DNA of 64,000 bases from positions 17,162,477 to 17,226,476 of the forward strand of contig JASSKH010000003.1 of NCBI GenBank assembly GCA_031763025.1, written 5' to 3'. Source of the stretch: Macrocystis pyrifera. Lineage: Eukaryota; Sar; Phaeophyceae; Laminariales; Laminariaceae. Positions 8,861 to 17,996 of this stretch are shown in pieces (the first letter of the stretch is position 1; each line of letters begins with the position of its first letter). Under the pieces are notes generated by a model that saw only the letters and a program-made list of their open reading frames with translations, ran no database searches and was not told the origin of the DNA. The position numbers and the translations under genes were made by a program.

Positions 8861-9979
8861 CGTGCGCCGCCACCGACGCGCCCCCACCAATGGTCTCCTC
8901 AGGACACCTCGCCCTCGAGTAGAGACCGCATCTTCGAAGTCGACCCTTCGACGCGGCAGCAACTGTGCCCAAGTGACACACCTGCAGCCGCCTCCCCGTC
9001 GAGATATCCCGACTCCCACACCACCGTGCCATCAGACCACGACGGCGACGTTCTCGAAGTAATGTCCGCCGCCCGATCCGGTCAGCATCCCCCCTTGCTC
9101 GCGGAGCAAGGGCCTTGTCTTGTTGCTGGTGTCGTAATCATGGACGACTCTTCCTTTACCACCAAAATCAAGATCCACAGTGGCCTAGCTGCTCTGCAGC
9201 TTGGATGTGTCGCCCTTTTGGATACGGGCTCGCCGCAGACTTTCCTTAACACCCGCGCGTTCGATAGCATGAAACGCGTGGGTGCTGCCTCTGCCACTTG
9301 CGAACGACACACCCCTCCCAGGTCATGGGGCGGCTTTGGTAAGTCTCCGCCTCTTGAGACCACGGTTACAGTACGCTTAAGCGTACAATTCTTCCACGGC
9401 GATACACCAACTGCATCACTCGCCGTATGGGCATACGTCGTCCCATCTGAAGCGATGCAACACGACGTGCTACTTGGACGTGACAGCTGGATGCGGTTCC
9501 AGGACCGCTCTTACCGTACATTGGCTCCCTGTTCGATGACTAATCGAGTTCCCGGCGAGCTTACGCTGTCCCTCCCAGGGCTTCAGGGCGCAACAGCGTT
9601 TGTGCCCGACTCTTCGGCTCCTGCTGAAAGCTTCCACCTACTGTATGCGGGCGACACAAGCATCACTTTGTGCCGCGACCATCGTCTTGTCGATGTCGAT
9701 TTGGTTCGCAGTAATGGTGCCCCTGCCCTCGCCGGTTGTTATCTGGTCGACATGCTGCACGCGGCCGCCGATTTTTCTGCGAACGAACAAATTGTAGAAA
9801 ATGGCCGCCAGCTCATCCCATTAGCCGGCATCGCGGATCTAGACCCAGGTGCCTTGCTTGGCACCTCCTCTAGCCCGCTATTACGCGTCCCCCTGGATAC
9901 TTCCTGTTCGACGCTCCGGCTCCTTCTTTGCACCCACGCGACTTCACAGTCCCAGGGCCAGCCCCCCCCCATTCCATGA
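8861..9979 (+). pseudogene. Retropepsin-like aspartic protease region
   Basis: This enzyme would cleave the gag-pol polyprotein as a homodimer. A Ser/Pro-rich stretch (8861-9120) precedes a fold with hydrophobic strands and the active-site motif DTGSPQTF (DTG at 9221-9229). About 80 residues later comes DVLLGRDSWMRF (from 9464), the usual second half (I/L-L-G-R-D) of Ty3-type proteases. The frame is the one holding the C-terminal half of the NADAR domain, so the two were one polyprotein. A Val/Leu-rich tail to about 9890 has no recognised motif. Near 9895 the meaningful frame shifts by one base into the reverse transcriptase frame. Confidence 0.8.
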
Positions 9980-10960
9980 GCACGGACCAGCCCTCACAAC
10001 CAGAGTGCCCGGATCCCTTCGTGCACCATCTACGCGACGAGATAGCCCCGACACGCGAAGAACTCGCGACCCCTTCGGCTCCTCCCGTCAACCAGCTCCC
10101 TTCACCTGCCTTGCTCGAACGGCTGAGCACAGACCAACGCACGAGCTTCCTACAAGTATGGGACCGCTTGCCGTTGCACATGCGCGAAATCGCATTTGTC
10201 TTGCGCGGCCTCGGTTGGACGCCTACCGTCATCACCCAGTTGGGCGATGTTCTTGCTGAGTTCTCCGACGTATTCTCGAAGTCTCCAACCGATTTTGGCT
10301 CCTGCTCTCTGCTCCCCTTCAAGATAACTGTTCCCCCGAACAGCTCTCCTGTGACGTCTCGGCCCTACCGCATCAATCCCCCGACCGCAAAGCAAGCGGA
10401 TGCGGTTCTGGATAAATTCCTCGCCGCCGGCCTAATCCAACACTCCACATCTCCCCTGGCGAGTCCCGTGGTTGTCATCCCGTAGAAATCCGGTGGCATC
10501 CGCATCACGGTGAACTACAAGAAGCTGAACATGCTCAGCATCCTTGGCCAGCTCCCCACCCCGCGCGTTGACGAGGTTCTCGACAAGCTTGGCACCGGTC
10601 GAATCTTCTCACTCTTCGACCTCGTCTCTTCTTTCCATCAGATAACGGTGCATAAGGACACGATCCCTCTCACTGCTTTCTGTACACCCACGCGCCTTTT
10701 CGAGTGGCTGGTTATGCCCCAAGGAAGCAGCGCTGCTCCAGGGTGGTTCGTCAAAGTCATCAACGACGTCATCAAGGACTTGGACCGCGTTGCCGCCTAC
10801 CTCGACGATGTCATCGTTTTCGACGCCGACCCCTCCCTCCACGTCGCTAACATGAAGGAATTGTTCTTGCGATTACGACAGCACAACCTCAAGCTGTCCC
10901 CTTCGAAGGCTACCATCGGCGCCACGGATGAAGATTTCCTCGGTCACACCATCTCTCCCC
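9898..10960 (+). pseudogene. pol: Reverse transcriptase domain of element 2
   Basis: The frame includes the conserved entry region (SRPYRINPPTAKQADAVLDK, 10357-10416; GLIQHSTSPLASPVVVIP, 10429-10482), then NYKKLNML (10513) and FDLVSSFHQI (10615). The MPQGSSAAP block follows at 10714 and the catalytic YLDDVIVF at 10798-10821. These are motifs 1-5 of Ty3-type reverse transcriptases in order. A TAG stop at 10483-10485 falls inside a block that is normally uninterrupted, replacing what is usually a basic residue. After GHTISP (10942-10959) the frame shifts at the C run 10956-10960. Confidence 0.9.
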
Positions 10961-11640
10961 GGCGTCATGCCAAACGCGCAGAAAGTGGAAGCACTGACGA
11001 AACTGCCCATGCCGAACGACCTGAAACAGCTACGCTCCCTTTTGGGCGCACTTTCCTACTACAGGAAATTCCTGCGCGATATGGCCAAGCGCATACGGCC
11101 CATCACTTCCCTTCTGAAACAAGGCGTCAAGTTCGTCTTTACCTCAGAAATGGAAGTCATCGTGCGGAAGCTCCTGGCCGAGTTGACCACGCCCCCGGTC
11201 CTTGTCTATCCCAACTGGGACGCCGTCACGGATAACTCCCGCCCTTTCCTCCTCTACTGCGATGCTAGTGTGGACGGCTTCGGTGCCACCCTCGAACAAG
11301 AACAGGACGATCACACCCTTCGTCCCATCGTGTTCATCAGCCGCGCTATCATCGAGTCTGAACGCCACTGGACTCCACTCGATCTGGAAGCAGGCAGCAT
11401 CGTCTGGGCTATCAAGCGCCTTCGCGGCTACCTTTGGGGCACAAAATTCCGGATTTTTTTCGGACCACAAGGCGCTCGAAAGCCTCGACAAGATCGCAGA
11501 ACATAACCCGCGGGTACAGCGATGGCTGGAATTCCTCACCGCATACAACTACACTCTGGAATACCGCAAAGGCAGTGCCAACGGGAACGCCGACTTCCTG
11601 TCCCGTCTGCCCCTGCCTGCGACGGGGCGCGACCGCGACG
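10961..11640 (+). pseudogene. pol: RT connection and RNase H domain of element 2
   Basis: The first part is the connection (LKQLRSLLGALSYYRKFL, from 11020). It is followed by RNase H, which degrades the RNA strand of the hybrid: LLYCDASVDGFGATL (from 11251), FISRAIIESERHWTPLDLEA (from 11332), IVWAIKRLRGYLWG (from 11401). A one-base gain in the T7 run 11454-11460 moves the frame, after which SDHKALESLDK (11460) and YTLEYRKGSANGNADFLSRL (11550) complete the domain with its usual end motif N-A-D-x-L-S-R. Confidence 0.88.
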
Positions 11641-12660
11641 GCCCCAGCAGTCTCACTCCGTCCGACGAAGAGACGCGTTTTTCTCATCCGCTCTCACGGC
11701 ATACTCCAGGGTGGACCCTCCGCCGTGCGTGTCGGTTTGGGTGGGCTGGCGCTCTCCGACCCGAGCTTAGGCTTGGGGGGGCTCCCGCTCTCCCCACACG
11801 ATTTCCGCGATTTTCGCCAACACGGGCCCCGAATGAGGATTGACGACCTAAATGCTCCAACTGGAGAATTCGTTGCCCGTGCCCCCTCTTACGTCACTTC
11901 GCGAGGTCCCAACTGGGCCCTTCCTACGAACACAGGTACCAGCGATTTTCTCGTCGGTTCTGTCTTCGCAGTCCCTCTTGCACCTCTGCCCGCTTCAACC
12001 GACGGCACGGACCCCGGCCGACGCGCCACTTCCTCCGAGCCTTCTCCATCACCCACCGATGGCGACACACCGCACTCTAGCCCTACAGCGGTCCCCGTCT
12101 CATCCACGGTCGCCGACGACAAAGCAGCGTGGGACACCCTCTCTCCTGCTCGACCTGTCCAGCAGGACTCAGCCGAGCACCCAACGGATTCAGGTCCTCA
12201 GGAACCCTCTGTTGTGTCTCATCCAGCCTCGCGTGTCGCCCGGACCAACCGTGATCAAGTCTCGGTTGTGACCGTGGCTCCGCCTCTGCTGCCTTCATCT
12301 TCACAGACGGCCCTGCCGTCCCTTCCCCCGTCGGAGCTCATTTCGTCTCGGACCCGCCGACGCCAAGCTGACGCTGCTGGCAAGCCTGCGACCACCGTGG
12401 ACTATGGTTTCACTCGCTCGCATTCTACTCGGCCCACCGTCCCACGACCAGCCCCCAAGGCGCGCAAGCGGCGCCCGCCTCGGACTACGCCCCCTTCAGA
12501 GGATTCTCCCCGGCCCGTCATCGACCCAGTCCCGACAGTGCCGATTCGACCCACCACCGATGCGGTCACACCTGCCCCGCCCTTGCTTGGCACCCTCCCT
12601 CCGGAACCTCCCGGGCGTGCCAGCGCCACAGCTGCCCTTCCCGAGATACCCTCACCGGCA
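11641..12660 (+). pseudogene. Long disordered linker between RNase H and integrase
   Basis: After a frameshift near 11700 a single open frame continues to 13587. Its first 300 or so residues are rich in Pro, Ser, Thr and Ala and show no domain. A basic patch PKARKRRPP at 12454-12480 could serve as a nuclear localisation signal. In most Ty3 elements RNase H and integrase are separated by a much shorter stretch. Confidence 0.6.
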
Positions 12661-13520
12661 GAGGCCGAGTTCATCGACTCTGTCGAGCAATACACACATT
12701 CCGATTGGGCGCGTGAGCAACGCGCTGAGCCGGTTTGTGACGCCGCCATTCGGTATCTTCTCCTAGGCAGCCCCTCCGTCCTCCCCGACGATTTCTTTCT
12801 ACACTTGGCGCCTCACAAACGCCCCCCGTTGTCCGAAGTGCGCTCCTTAGCCGAAAAAGGACGACTTTACACAGACGACGACGGTGTTCTCCTGCTCGTG
12901 CGGAAGTTGACGCCCCCCGCTCTGACTCGTCCCGACAAGCCTGGCGGACGTGCCGCCCGTCTCTTAGACGACGAGCCCACGAGAATCTACGTTCCGCTGC
13001 TTATGCGTCCGTGGATTATGCAAGCCTGCCATGCTAGCGCCTCCTGTCACCTTGGTGTCGCTCGAACGCTCTCAATGCTCGAACGTTTCTATTGGTGGAT
13101 TGGCATCAGCATCTGCACGCGGTGGTGGATCCGTCGTTGCCTCAAATGCCAGGCGCGCAAGACTTCCAGACAAACGGTACGTTGGCCCATCCTCTCCCTT
13201 CCGTTGCCATCCGGCCCTGGTGTCACGGTGAGCGTTGGCTACTTCGGTCCCCTTCCCGTCACACCTCGGGGCAACTGCTACATTCTACTCTTCACGGATA
13301 GGTTCAGCCGGCGCGCAGATATGTACGCCGTCTCGGCTGCGGAGTTCACGGCTGAAGGCACGGCCGACATCTTAGTGAATAAGTACATACCTCTTTGGGG
13401 ATGTCCGGTCAGCCTTCTCTCCGACAATGCACTTCACTTCTGCTCCAAGCTGTCCCGTGCCGTGTACAAACGTCTGGGAATGCGCAAAATCGCCACAAGC
13501 GCCTACCATCCCGTGCCGTG
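12661..13520 (+). pseudogene. pol: Integrase zinc-binding and core domains of element 2
   Basis: Integrase inserts the cDNA into chromosomal DNA. The HHCC domain is clear: CHASASCH (from 13027) then, 29 residues after the second His, CLKC at 13138-13149. The core follows: GYFGPLPVTPRGN (from 13237), LLFTDRFSRRADMYAV (13288) and SDNALHFCSKL (Asp at 13423-13425), then KIATSAYHP (13489-13515). Two catalytic positions are lost. Ty3-type cores normally have Asp in the V-D-Y/F-F-G-P-L block, but here the codon is GGC, Gly (13237-13239). The region with the catalytic Glu after SAYHP is missing, because the sequence runs into an inverted segment. The frame stops at 13587 in inverted sequence. Confidence 0.88.
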
Positions 13521-13740
13521 TGGGCAGAAATTTTTCCGAGCCACCAAAGATGATCTTGACCCTTGTACCAAAAGTGAGCGCCGATAGGCAAGGTGGTGCC
13601 GCTGAACCGGCGAGTCCACGTTTGCTGGTCGACGTAGCTGTATCCAGGAGGCAGAAAACGGGCGCCCTTGTCGCGGGCGAGCTCGAGTTGAGCGGCACCC
13701 ACGCACATACGGCGGTACGCCCTATTTGCCTGTCGAAGTT
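13510..13740 (-). other. Inverted segment inside the integrase tail
   Basis: On the minus strand this stretch reads AYRRMCVGAAQLELARDKG, then FLPPGYSYVDQQTW and GAHFWYKGQDHLWWLGKIS. This is the same order as the plus-strand tail of element 1 (LYRRMR..., GAHFW..., DGLWWL). The plus strand resumes the tail after 13741 with LDDPGPVKLAL. The breakpoints carry short inverted matches: 13489-13509 reads ATCGCCACAAGCGCC, while 13744-13763 contains GGCGCTTGTGGCGA. Flipping the segment would restore the element 1 order, but with integrase sequence between SAYHP and the tail still missing. Confidence 0.85.
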
Positions 13741-13953
13741 GTAGGGGCGCTTGTGGCGAATTTGGACGACCCCGGACCGGTCAAGCTCGCGCTATCTTCT
13801 GCTCGGTATACTACGGCTGACAGAGCCGTTCGCGGCTCGTGGTGTCTACAAGTGCACCAAGGAAGCTCCCTCATGCGTGGTATTGTGCGTAACGTTGACG
13901 AGTCCCGCGGAGCCGAGTCAGCAGGCTCTGCCGACTTGAATACGTCCCCGTAG
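13741..13953 (+). pseudogene. Tudor-like C-terminal tail of the element 2 polyprotein
   Basis: The plus strand reads LDDPGPVKLALSSARYT, AVRGSWCLQVHQGSS and RNVDESRG and ends at a TAG at 13951-13953. With the inverted piece before it, the pattern (F-W-x-K-G-x-D..L-W-W-x-G-K-I, then L-D-D-P-x-P-V-x-L) resembles Tudor/Agenet-type reader barrels. In other Ty3 elements chromodomains sit at this position and guide integration. Element 1 keeps the same tail at 2795-3060, so the domain is shared by both families. Confidence 0.55.
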
Positions 13954-15190
13954 CCGGTTTTAGTTTTTTTTCGCATGCGTGTCTTCCGTAGTCGCCGGGG
14001 CCGGGTTTGGTATCGTGTCACTGTGTGGTTTCTTTTTTTTGCTGTGCTGTAGGTGTACTGTCTGTTTGACTTCCTGCGAACTCTCTAGCCGTTTCCCTGC
14101 TTTCATTGCAGCTGGCTGCCGAGTTCGTGCACCGATTGGGCTAACGGTTGGATCCACTTCAGCCTCCTTGCCGTTCGGTCATGCGTCTCTTGCGTTCCGT
14201 ATCTACGATTGTTTTCGCCCCCTCCTCGAGAGCGGCGGAAGCGTTCGTTCGCGTTTCGATTCCTTCAGTCGTACCAGTTTTTCTTGTTTTGTCGTTTTTC
14301 TTGTATCTCTTGGCCCCACTTTGGTTTTCCCGAGGCCATATTCGTGAGCCTTTTTATACGCATCGTACAGGTTACCCTAGGTTTAGGTCTGACCCCATTT
14401 GCCGTTCATGCGTTCCCCCTCCGCCTTCTTAATAGCCCCAAGCAGGCCGAGGTGATAGATTTCGTTCTTCTTCGCGACCGTTTGCATTCCGCCCTCTCCC
14501 GCGTGATATTGCAGAGTGTTATCAGGTTTAGATTGGGTAGTAGACGATTGGTTAACCTTTCACGGATAATCCAACGGACCCAGACCTTTAACAGTAGGCC
14601 GTAACGATGTCTGCTCATCGTACGTTTCGTGTTCTAGCGCGCTCAGTGTAGGCGAAATCTCGCACGCGTCCTGTTCTGCCCTCTTCTATGGGATCGGGTC
14701 TTGACTGTCTTGGGTTCTACCATAGCGTGATTTCCTGTTTTCCGACACTGTGCCCACTATTCGAGTGAGCCCCTTCGCGCCAGCACTTGTTTCTCTTGCG
14801 TTACCCCCACGTTCGTTTTACTTCTCGAAGCACCCCGTGCCTTCGCAGTGGGTCCTGTAACGATCCTTTTTGTTTTGTTCTTTATGTTCGTTTTTTCGCT
14901 CTCAGGCTAGCTTGTGCCGCTCCTGGCTACGCGAGTTATACCGCTTCCTCGAGTTTAAGTCCTCGATTTAGCTTCCGGGTAGTTCTAGCTTATTTTGCCA
15001 GCTTCCGCGTAACCGTACTTGCGGACTTGTTGTCGGATTCGCAATGTCACGTGTAATCGGCTACCGCCTTACAGGTTAGAGGTGTGGGAGTAGTGGGTTG
15101 TGAAGTGTCGCATCTTCGATCCATTTTCCGAATTCTCCGGGTTGTTTTAGTCCTTTCCTGAGTTTCCATGAATCTGCATATACGACCCTT
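13954..15190 (+). other. 3' untranslated region of element 2
   Basis: 1.2 kb of T-rich sense sequence with scattered frames that are not conserved. The last 60 bases (CTGCATATACG, then CAGGGTGGGCTAG) resemble the end of element 1, so the two families share their 3' internal ends. Confidence 0.65.
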
Positions 15191-15203
15191 CAGGGTGGGC
15201 TAG
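15191..15203 (+). promoter_or_regulatory. Polypurine tract of element 2
   Basis: CAGGGTGGGCTAG, directly before the LTR TGTTA and conserved with 3612-3624. Confidence 0.6.
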
Positions 15204-15465
15204 TGTTATGGTATCCCCTCTCCCCTGTTGCGGCGTTCTGATTTGTAGCAATCGTCCCCTCATCATGCATGGCAGGCGTTGTCGCCTGCTTTTCTGATGA
15301 GCGCCTCGCCCCTTCGTTCAGAAGACATCTGGCGAGGCAAACCGCAACTAATACAAGAGCTTAAACTATCCTCAAGCACCTCGTGTGAGTGACCAGAGCA
15401 GAGCCAAAGGCATCAACCTGCTAGCAATAGTCGGTCCCTAGGTCCATACAGCCTTACACTTAACA
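15204..15465 (+). repeat. 3' LTR of element 2
   Basis: 262 bp, TGTTA...TAACA, followed by the target duplication TCTA. It lacks the 28-bp duplication found in the 5' LTR. Confidence 0.95.
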
Positions 15466-15469
15466 TCTA

Positions 15470-15760
15470 CCAAAAATCCGCTGCCCATTAAAATGGTTGG
15501 TTTATAACTGCTATACGCGCATTTTTATTGTACGTAGGGGTTTTCGCCTGGGAGATATTTCGTCTGACGACAGGAGGATTGGTCAGTGTCGTTGTCGTTG
15601 TCGAGTGTTTTTGTTCGCTCACCGCCAAAACCGGTGCTTGCTTTGATGCTTTTATATGAACTTCGCACGGTACTGCTGCTGCTCTTACTGGCTATGCAGT
15701 CGGTGTGTAGTGCGCAGTACGTCAACAACCCACTAGATACGTGTTTGTTTGGATGTTACA
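15470..15760. other. Host DNA right of element 2
   Basis: No gene was recognised. Removing element 2 and one TCTA joins 4446 directly to 15470. Confidence 0.5.
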
Positions 15761-16727
15761 TTATTATTATTATGCTTGCCTTCCGACATCTACGCTATAT
15801 TGTCGGAAGGCAAGCATGATAATATTAGTATAGCGTAGATAGATGCCGTTCCTATATAAACCGAATATCCTGACGCAAATCATTCTTCTCTGCCAGCTTT
15901 TTTTTTTTTTTTTTTATCCTCCGGCGGACTGGTAAAAATAGAGCTTAAGCTCACCACACTTCCACGTTCCAATTTCGTGTCGTGTGTCATTTTAGCCCAT
16001 AGCTCCCGTTGCAACATCATCAGAACAGGCTGCTGATACCTGGCACGTTGACCCGATCTGACCCCCGAGAGGAGCAGGTGCGGTGGAGATACCCCCGAGA
16101 GGAGCAGGTGCGGTGGAGATGACCCGGGAGAGTTATCTCTCTCGGTTAGTGTGGGACTTGCGCTAGCTCACCAACTAACAAAAACCGAGGTCATATGAGG
16201 CCTTCCCGCCGGACTTGGTCCAGTAGTTAGTTACGGTCCACCCTACCCGTTGGGGCGTTGACGCTCTGCCAGCCGTTTCCCAATTCCCATTCTCCACATC
16301 GTTTCATTTTAGCTACCGGTAAACTATATCATATATTCCTCATCAACGTTCCATCCCCAGGTCATTGGTCGCGTTCCTCCGGCTTCTTCCTCCCTTCCCC
16401 TAGCGCCCTGGCGGTCCCTCAGGGCTAGTTTATACGTATGCACTCGTATTTCGATGTTACATCGTATACATGGAACATGTGCATCGATGAAACGATGTTT
16501 GGAACTCAACCTTGAAGCTCACATCCCACGAGGACGTGTGATACCAGTATGATATACAGATATACAGTAAGCGCAACTCAAAACGAAAGGAGGTAATATG
16601 TACGCGTAATGGATAACATAGCAGTAAATTGGTATGACGATGAGGGATATACTACTGATTAAGGAGGGATATTTGGTTTATATAGGAACGGGATCTACGC
16701 TATTTTGTCAGAAGGCAATCATAATAA
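15761..16727. mobile_element. Non-autonomous TIR element with nested hairpins (967 bp)
   Basis: The right end (16667-16727, GGATATTTGGTTTATATAGG ... GAAGGCAATCATAATAA) is the inverted complement of sequence at the left end: 15761-15787 plus 15831-15870. The left end itself holds a perfect-looking hairpin (GCTTGCCTTCCGACA at about 15773-15787 against TGTCGGAAGGCAAGC at 15801-15815), so the left TIR carries an inverted duplication. The interior has no protein-like frame. No clear target duplication was found. A fragment of the same end lies at 4243-4275. Confidence 0.65.
16061..16124 (+). repeat. Tandem duplication inside the TIR element
   Basis: Two copies of a unit of about 31 bp (CCCCCGAGAGGAGCAGG then TGCGGTGGAGAT), followed by the start of a third. 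Confidence 0.85.
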
Positions 16728-16784
16728 CTCACAGCTGACGTATTTTTTTTTTTATAAATTTTGAAATACGTCAGCTGTGAGTTC
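16726..16784. repeat. Perfect 20-bp-arm hairpin
   Basis: AACTCACAGCTGACGTATTT (16726-16745) is matched in reverse by AAATACGTCAGCTGTGAGTT (16765-16784) around a T/A-rich loop. A further inverted match to the loop (TTTCAAAATTTATAAA) lies at about 16853-16868. It abuts the TIR element and may be a small palindromic insertion. Confidence 0.85.
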
Positions 16785-17082
16785 GACTGATTAAATAGTT
16801 GATACTCAACTTTGCAAGCTCCGTAATACGCCTCGTCTATATTCCATTTTTATTTCAAAATTTATAAAATAATAAGATAGATAGCAGTACGACGTTAATT
16901 GCTATTTATTGTGAAGCCTGTCTCAAACTGACTTGACGTCGACGACTCTTCTTGTTTTTGCGTTCTTATACTTCTTGCATGCCGACAAATATTTTGTTTG
17001 GCGGACTATCGCAAAAGAGTGGATCAACACATGTCGCGCGATACCACGCTCATGCCTACCCTCCTCGTGGTGCGCGAGTGGA

Positions 17083-17160
17083 AGAGTGTAAGCGGAGTGC
17101 ATCAAACATGAAGTGTGTGCAAGAGTGTAAGCGGAGTGCATCAAACATGAAGTGTGTGCA
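17083..17160 (+). repeat. 39-bp tandem duplication
   Basis: Two exact-looking copies of a 39-bp unit containing GTGTAAGCGGAGTGCATC. A short duplication of TTCCGGATACTATA follows at 17208-17245. Confidence 0.9.
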
Positions 17161-17519
17161 AGCGTGCAAGCTCTTTTCGGCTCTCGACGATTGTTCCGCT
17201 TCGACGTCCTTTTCCGGATACTATACGTAAGTTCCGGATACTATATACGTAAGCGTTTCACATGCCCGTACGTTTTTTTCATCACGCCGCATGAATGACG
17301 TCGAAGGCGTACCCCACACGGGTCGCGGGCAAAAAACGTGAGCGATGATCCCCTCCTACGATGGCAACGCAGTCATCAAATACCACCTTTACGAAACTCT
17401 GTGCATCATCACGACAAGCAGCGCTGTTCAGGAGCTAAGCCTGCTCAGCCCGTCTCACTACTGAGAACGTGTGAGAGAGATCTGCTATCTGCCAGCGTTC
17501 CGGTCGCTCTTTCCGGTCG

Positions 17520-17996
17520 CCTGGCGACGCTACTGCTGACCTACTCGCACGAGTATTGAATTTTCGGCCAATTGACGTGGCCAACATAATCGGCCGGATA
17601 CGACCTTTCAACCTACAGCGTGCCTGGGCGGTGCCCCAGGCCGGCAGAGTGCTAGGAGAGGGTTACTACGGTTACTACTACCAGAGGGGAGGGTTTTTTC
17701 CAGCCGAGTTCGCCCGGATCGTGGGAGGGATGTTGTTTATCCTCCTTCTCCTTTTCTTGCCGTGCGCTATCGTGGGCGCATTTGTGACGGCTGAGGATCA
17801 AGACCTGACAGCATTCCAGACTGCTTTCTCGTTCCGCCCTCCGGCGGGCGTGCTGCACGGGCGCACGAATGCCGTGGCGAAAGACCGCTCACCCTCAGGG
17901 GCCCCGGCGCCGTCCTTCTCGGGAGTGACAAGGAGAACGGACAGTGCGCCTGCCGTGGTCGGTGAGACCAAGTTGCCTAGCCTACTACTCCTGTAG
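17520..17996 (+). CDS. Possible exon, small membrane protein, unrecognised
   Basis: A frame of about 155 codons, GC-rich against AT-richer surroundings, without an ATG before the strongly hydrophobic segment. That segment (GGMLFILLLLFLPCAIVGAFV, about 17724-17790) would span a membrane once. A Tyr-rich stretch (GEGYYGYYYQRGG) precedes it and a Ser/Pro-rich tail follows, ending at TAG 17994-17996. I do not recognise a family. It could be one exon of a spliced gene or chance. Confidence 0.25.
   Translation, partial: PGDATADLLARVLNFRPIDVANIIGRIRPFNLQRAWAVPQAGRVLGEGYYGYYYQRGGFFPAEFARIVGGMLFILLLLFLPCAIVGAFVTAEDQDLTAFQTAFSFRPPAGVLHGRTNAVAKDRSPSGAPAPSFSGVTRRTDSAPAVVGETKLPSLLLL

Larger units (their letters stand above)
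4447..15465 (+). mobile_element. Ty3-type LTR retrotransposon with a NADAR domain (element 2)
   Basis: An 11.0-kb element with direct LTRs (4447-4736, 15204-15465). Both begin TGTTA and end TAACA, and they are flanked by the 4-bp duplication TCTA (4443-4446 and 15466-15469). Coding order on the plus strand: gag with a CCHC knuckle, Pro/Ala/Gly-rich linker, NADAR domain, retropepsin-like protease, reverse transcriptase, RNase H, long disordered linker, zinc-binding and core integrase, Tudor-like tail. RT before integrase places it with Ty3/gypsy elements. The LTRs differ by four substitutions plus one 28-bp duplication, so insertion was fairly recent. Pol is nonetheless dead: nonsense codons at 8425 and 10483, frameshifts near 7507, 8461, 8675, 9895, 10960, 11454-11460 and 11700, a changed catalytic Asp in integrase, and an inversion at 13510-13740. 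TAA and TGA codons also lie at the gag end and in the linker. Confidence 0.95.

Noticed and set aside
10483..10485. Programmed stop readthrough or a reassigned TAG codon in the reverse transcriptase
   Set aside because: The stop is inside a conserved RT block, and TAA, TGA and frameshifts also interrupt the element, so ordinary decay explains it.
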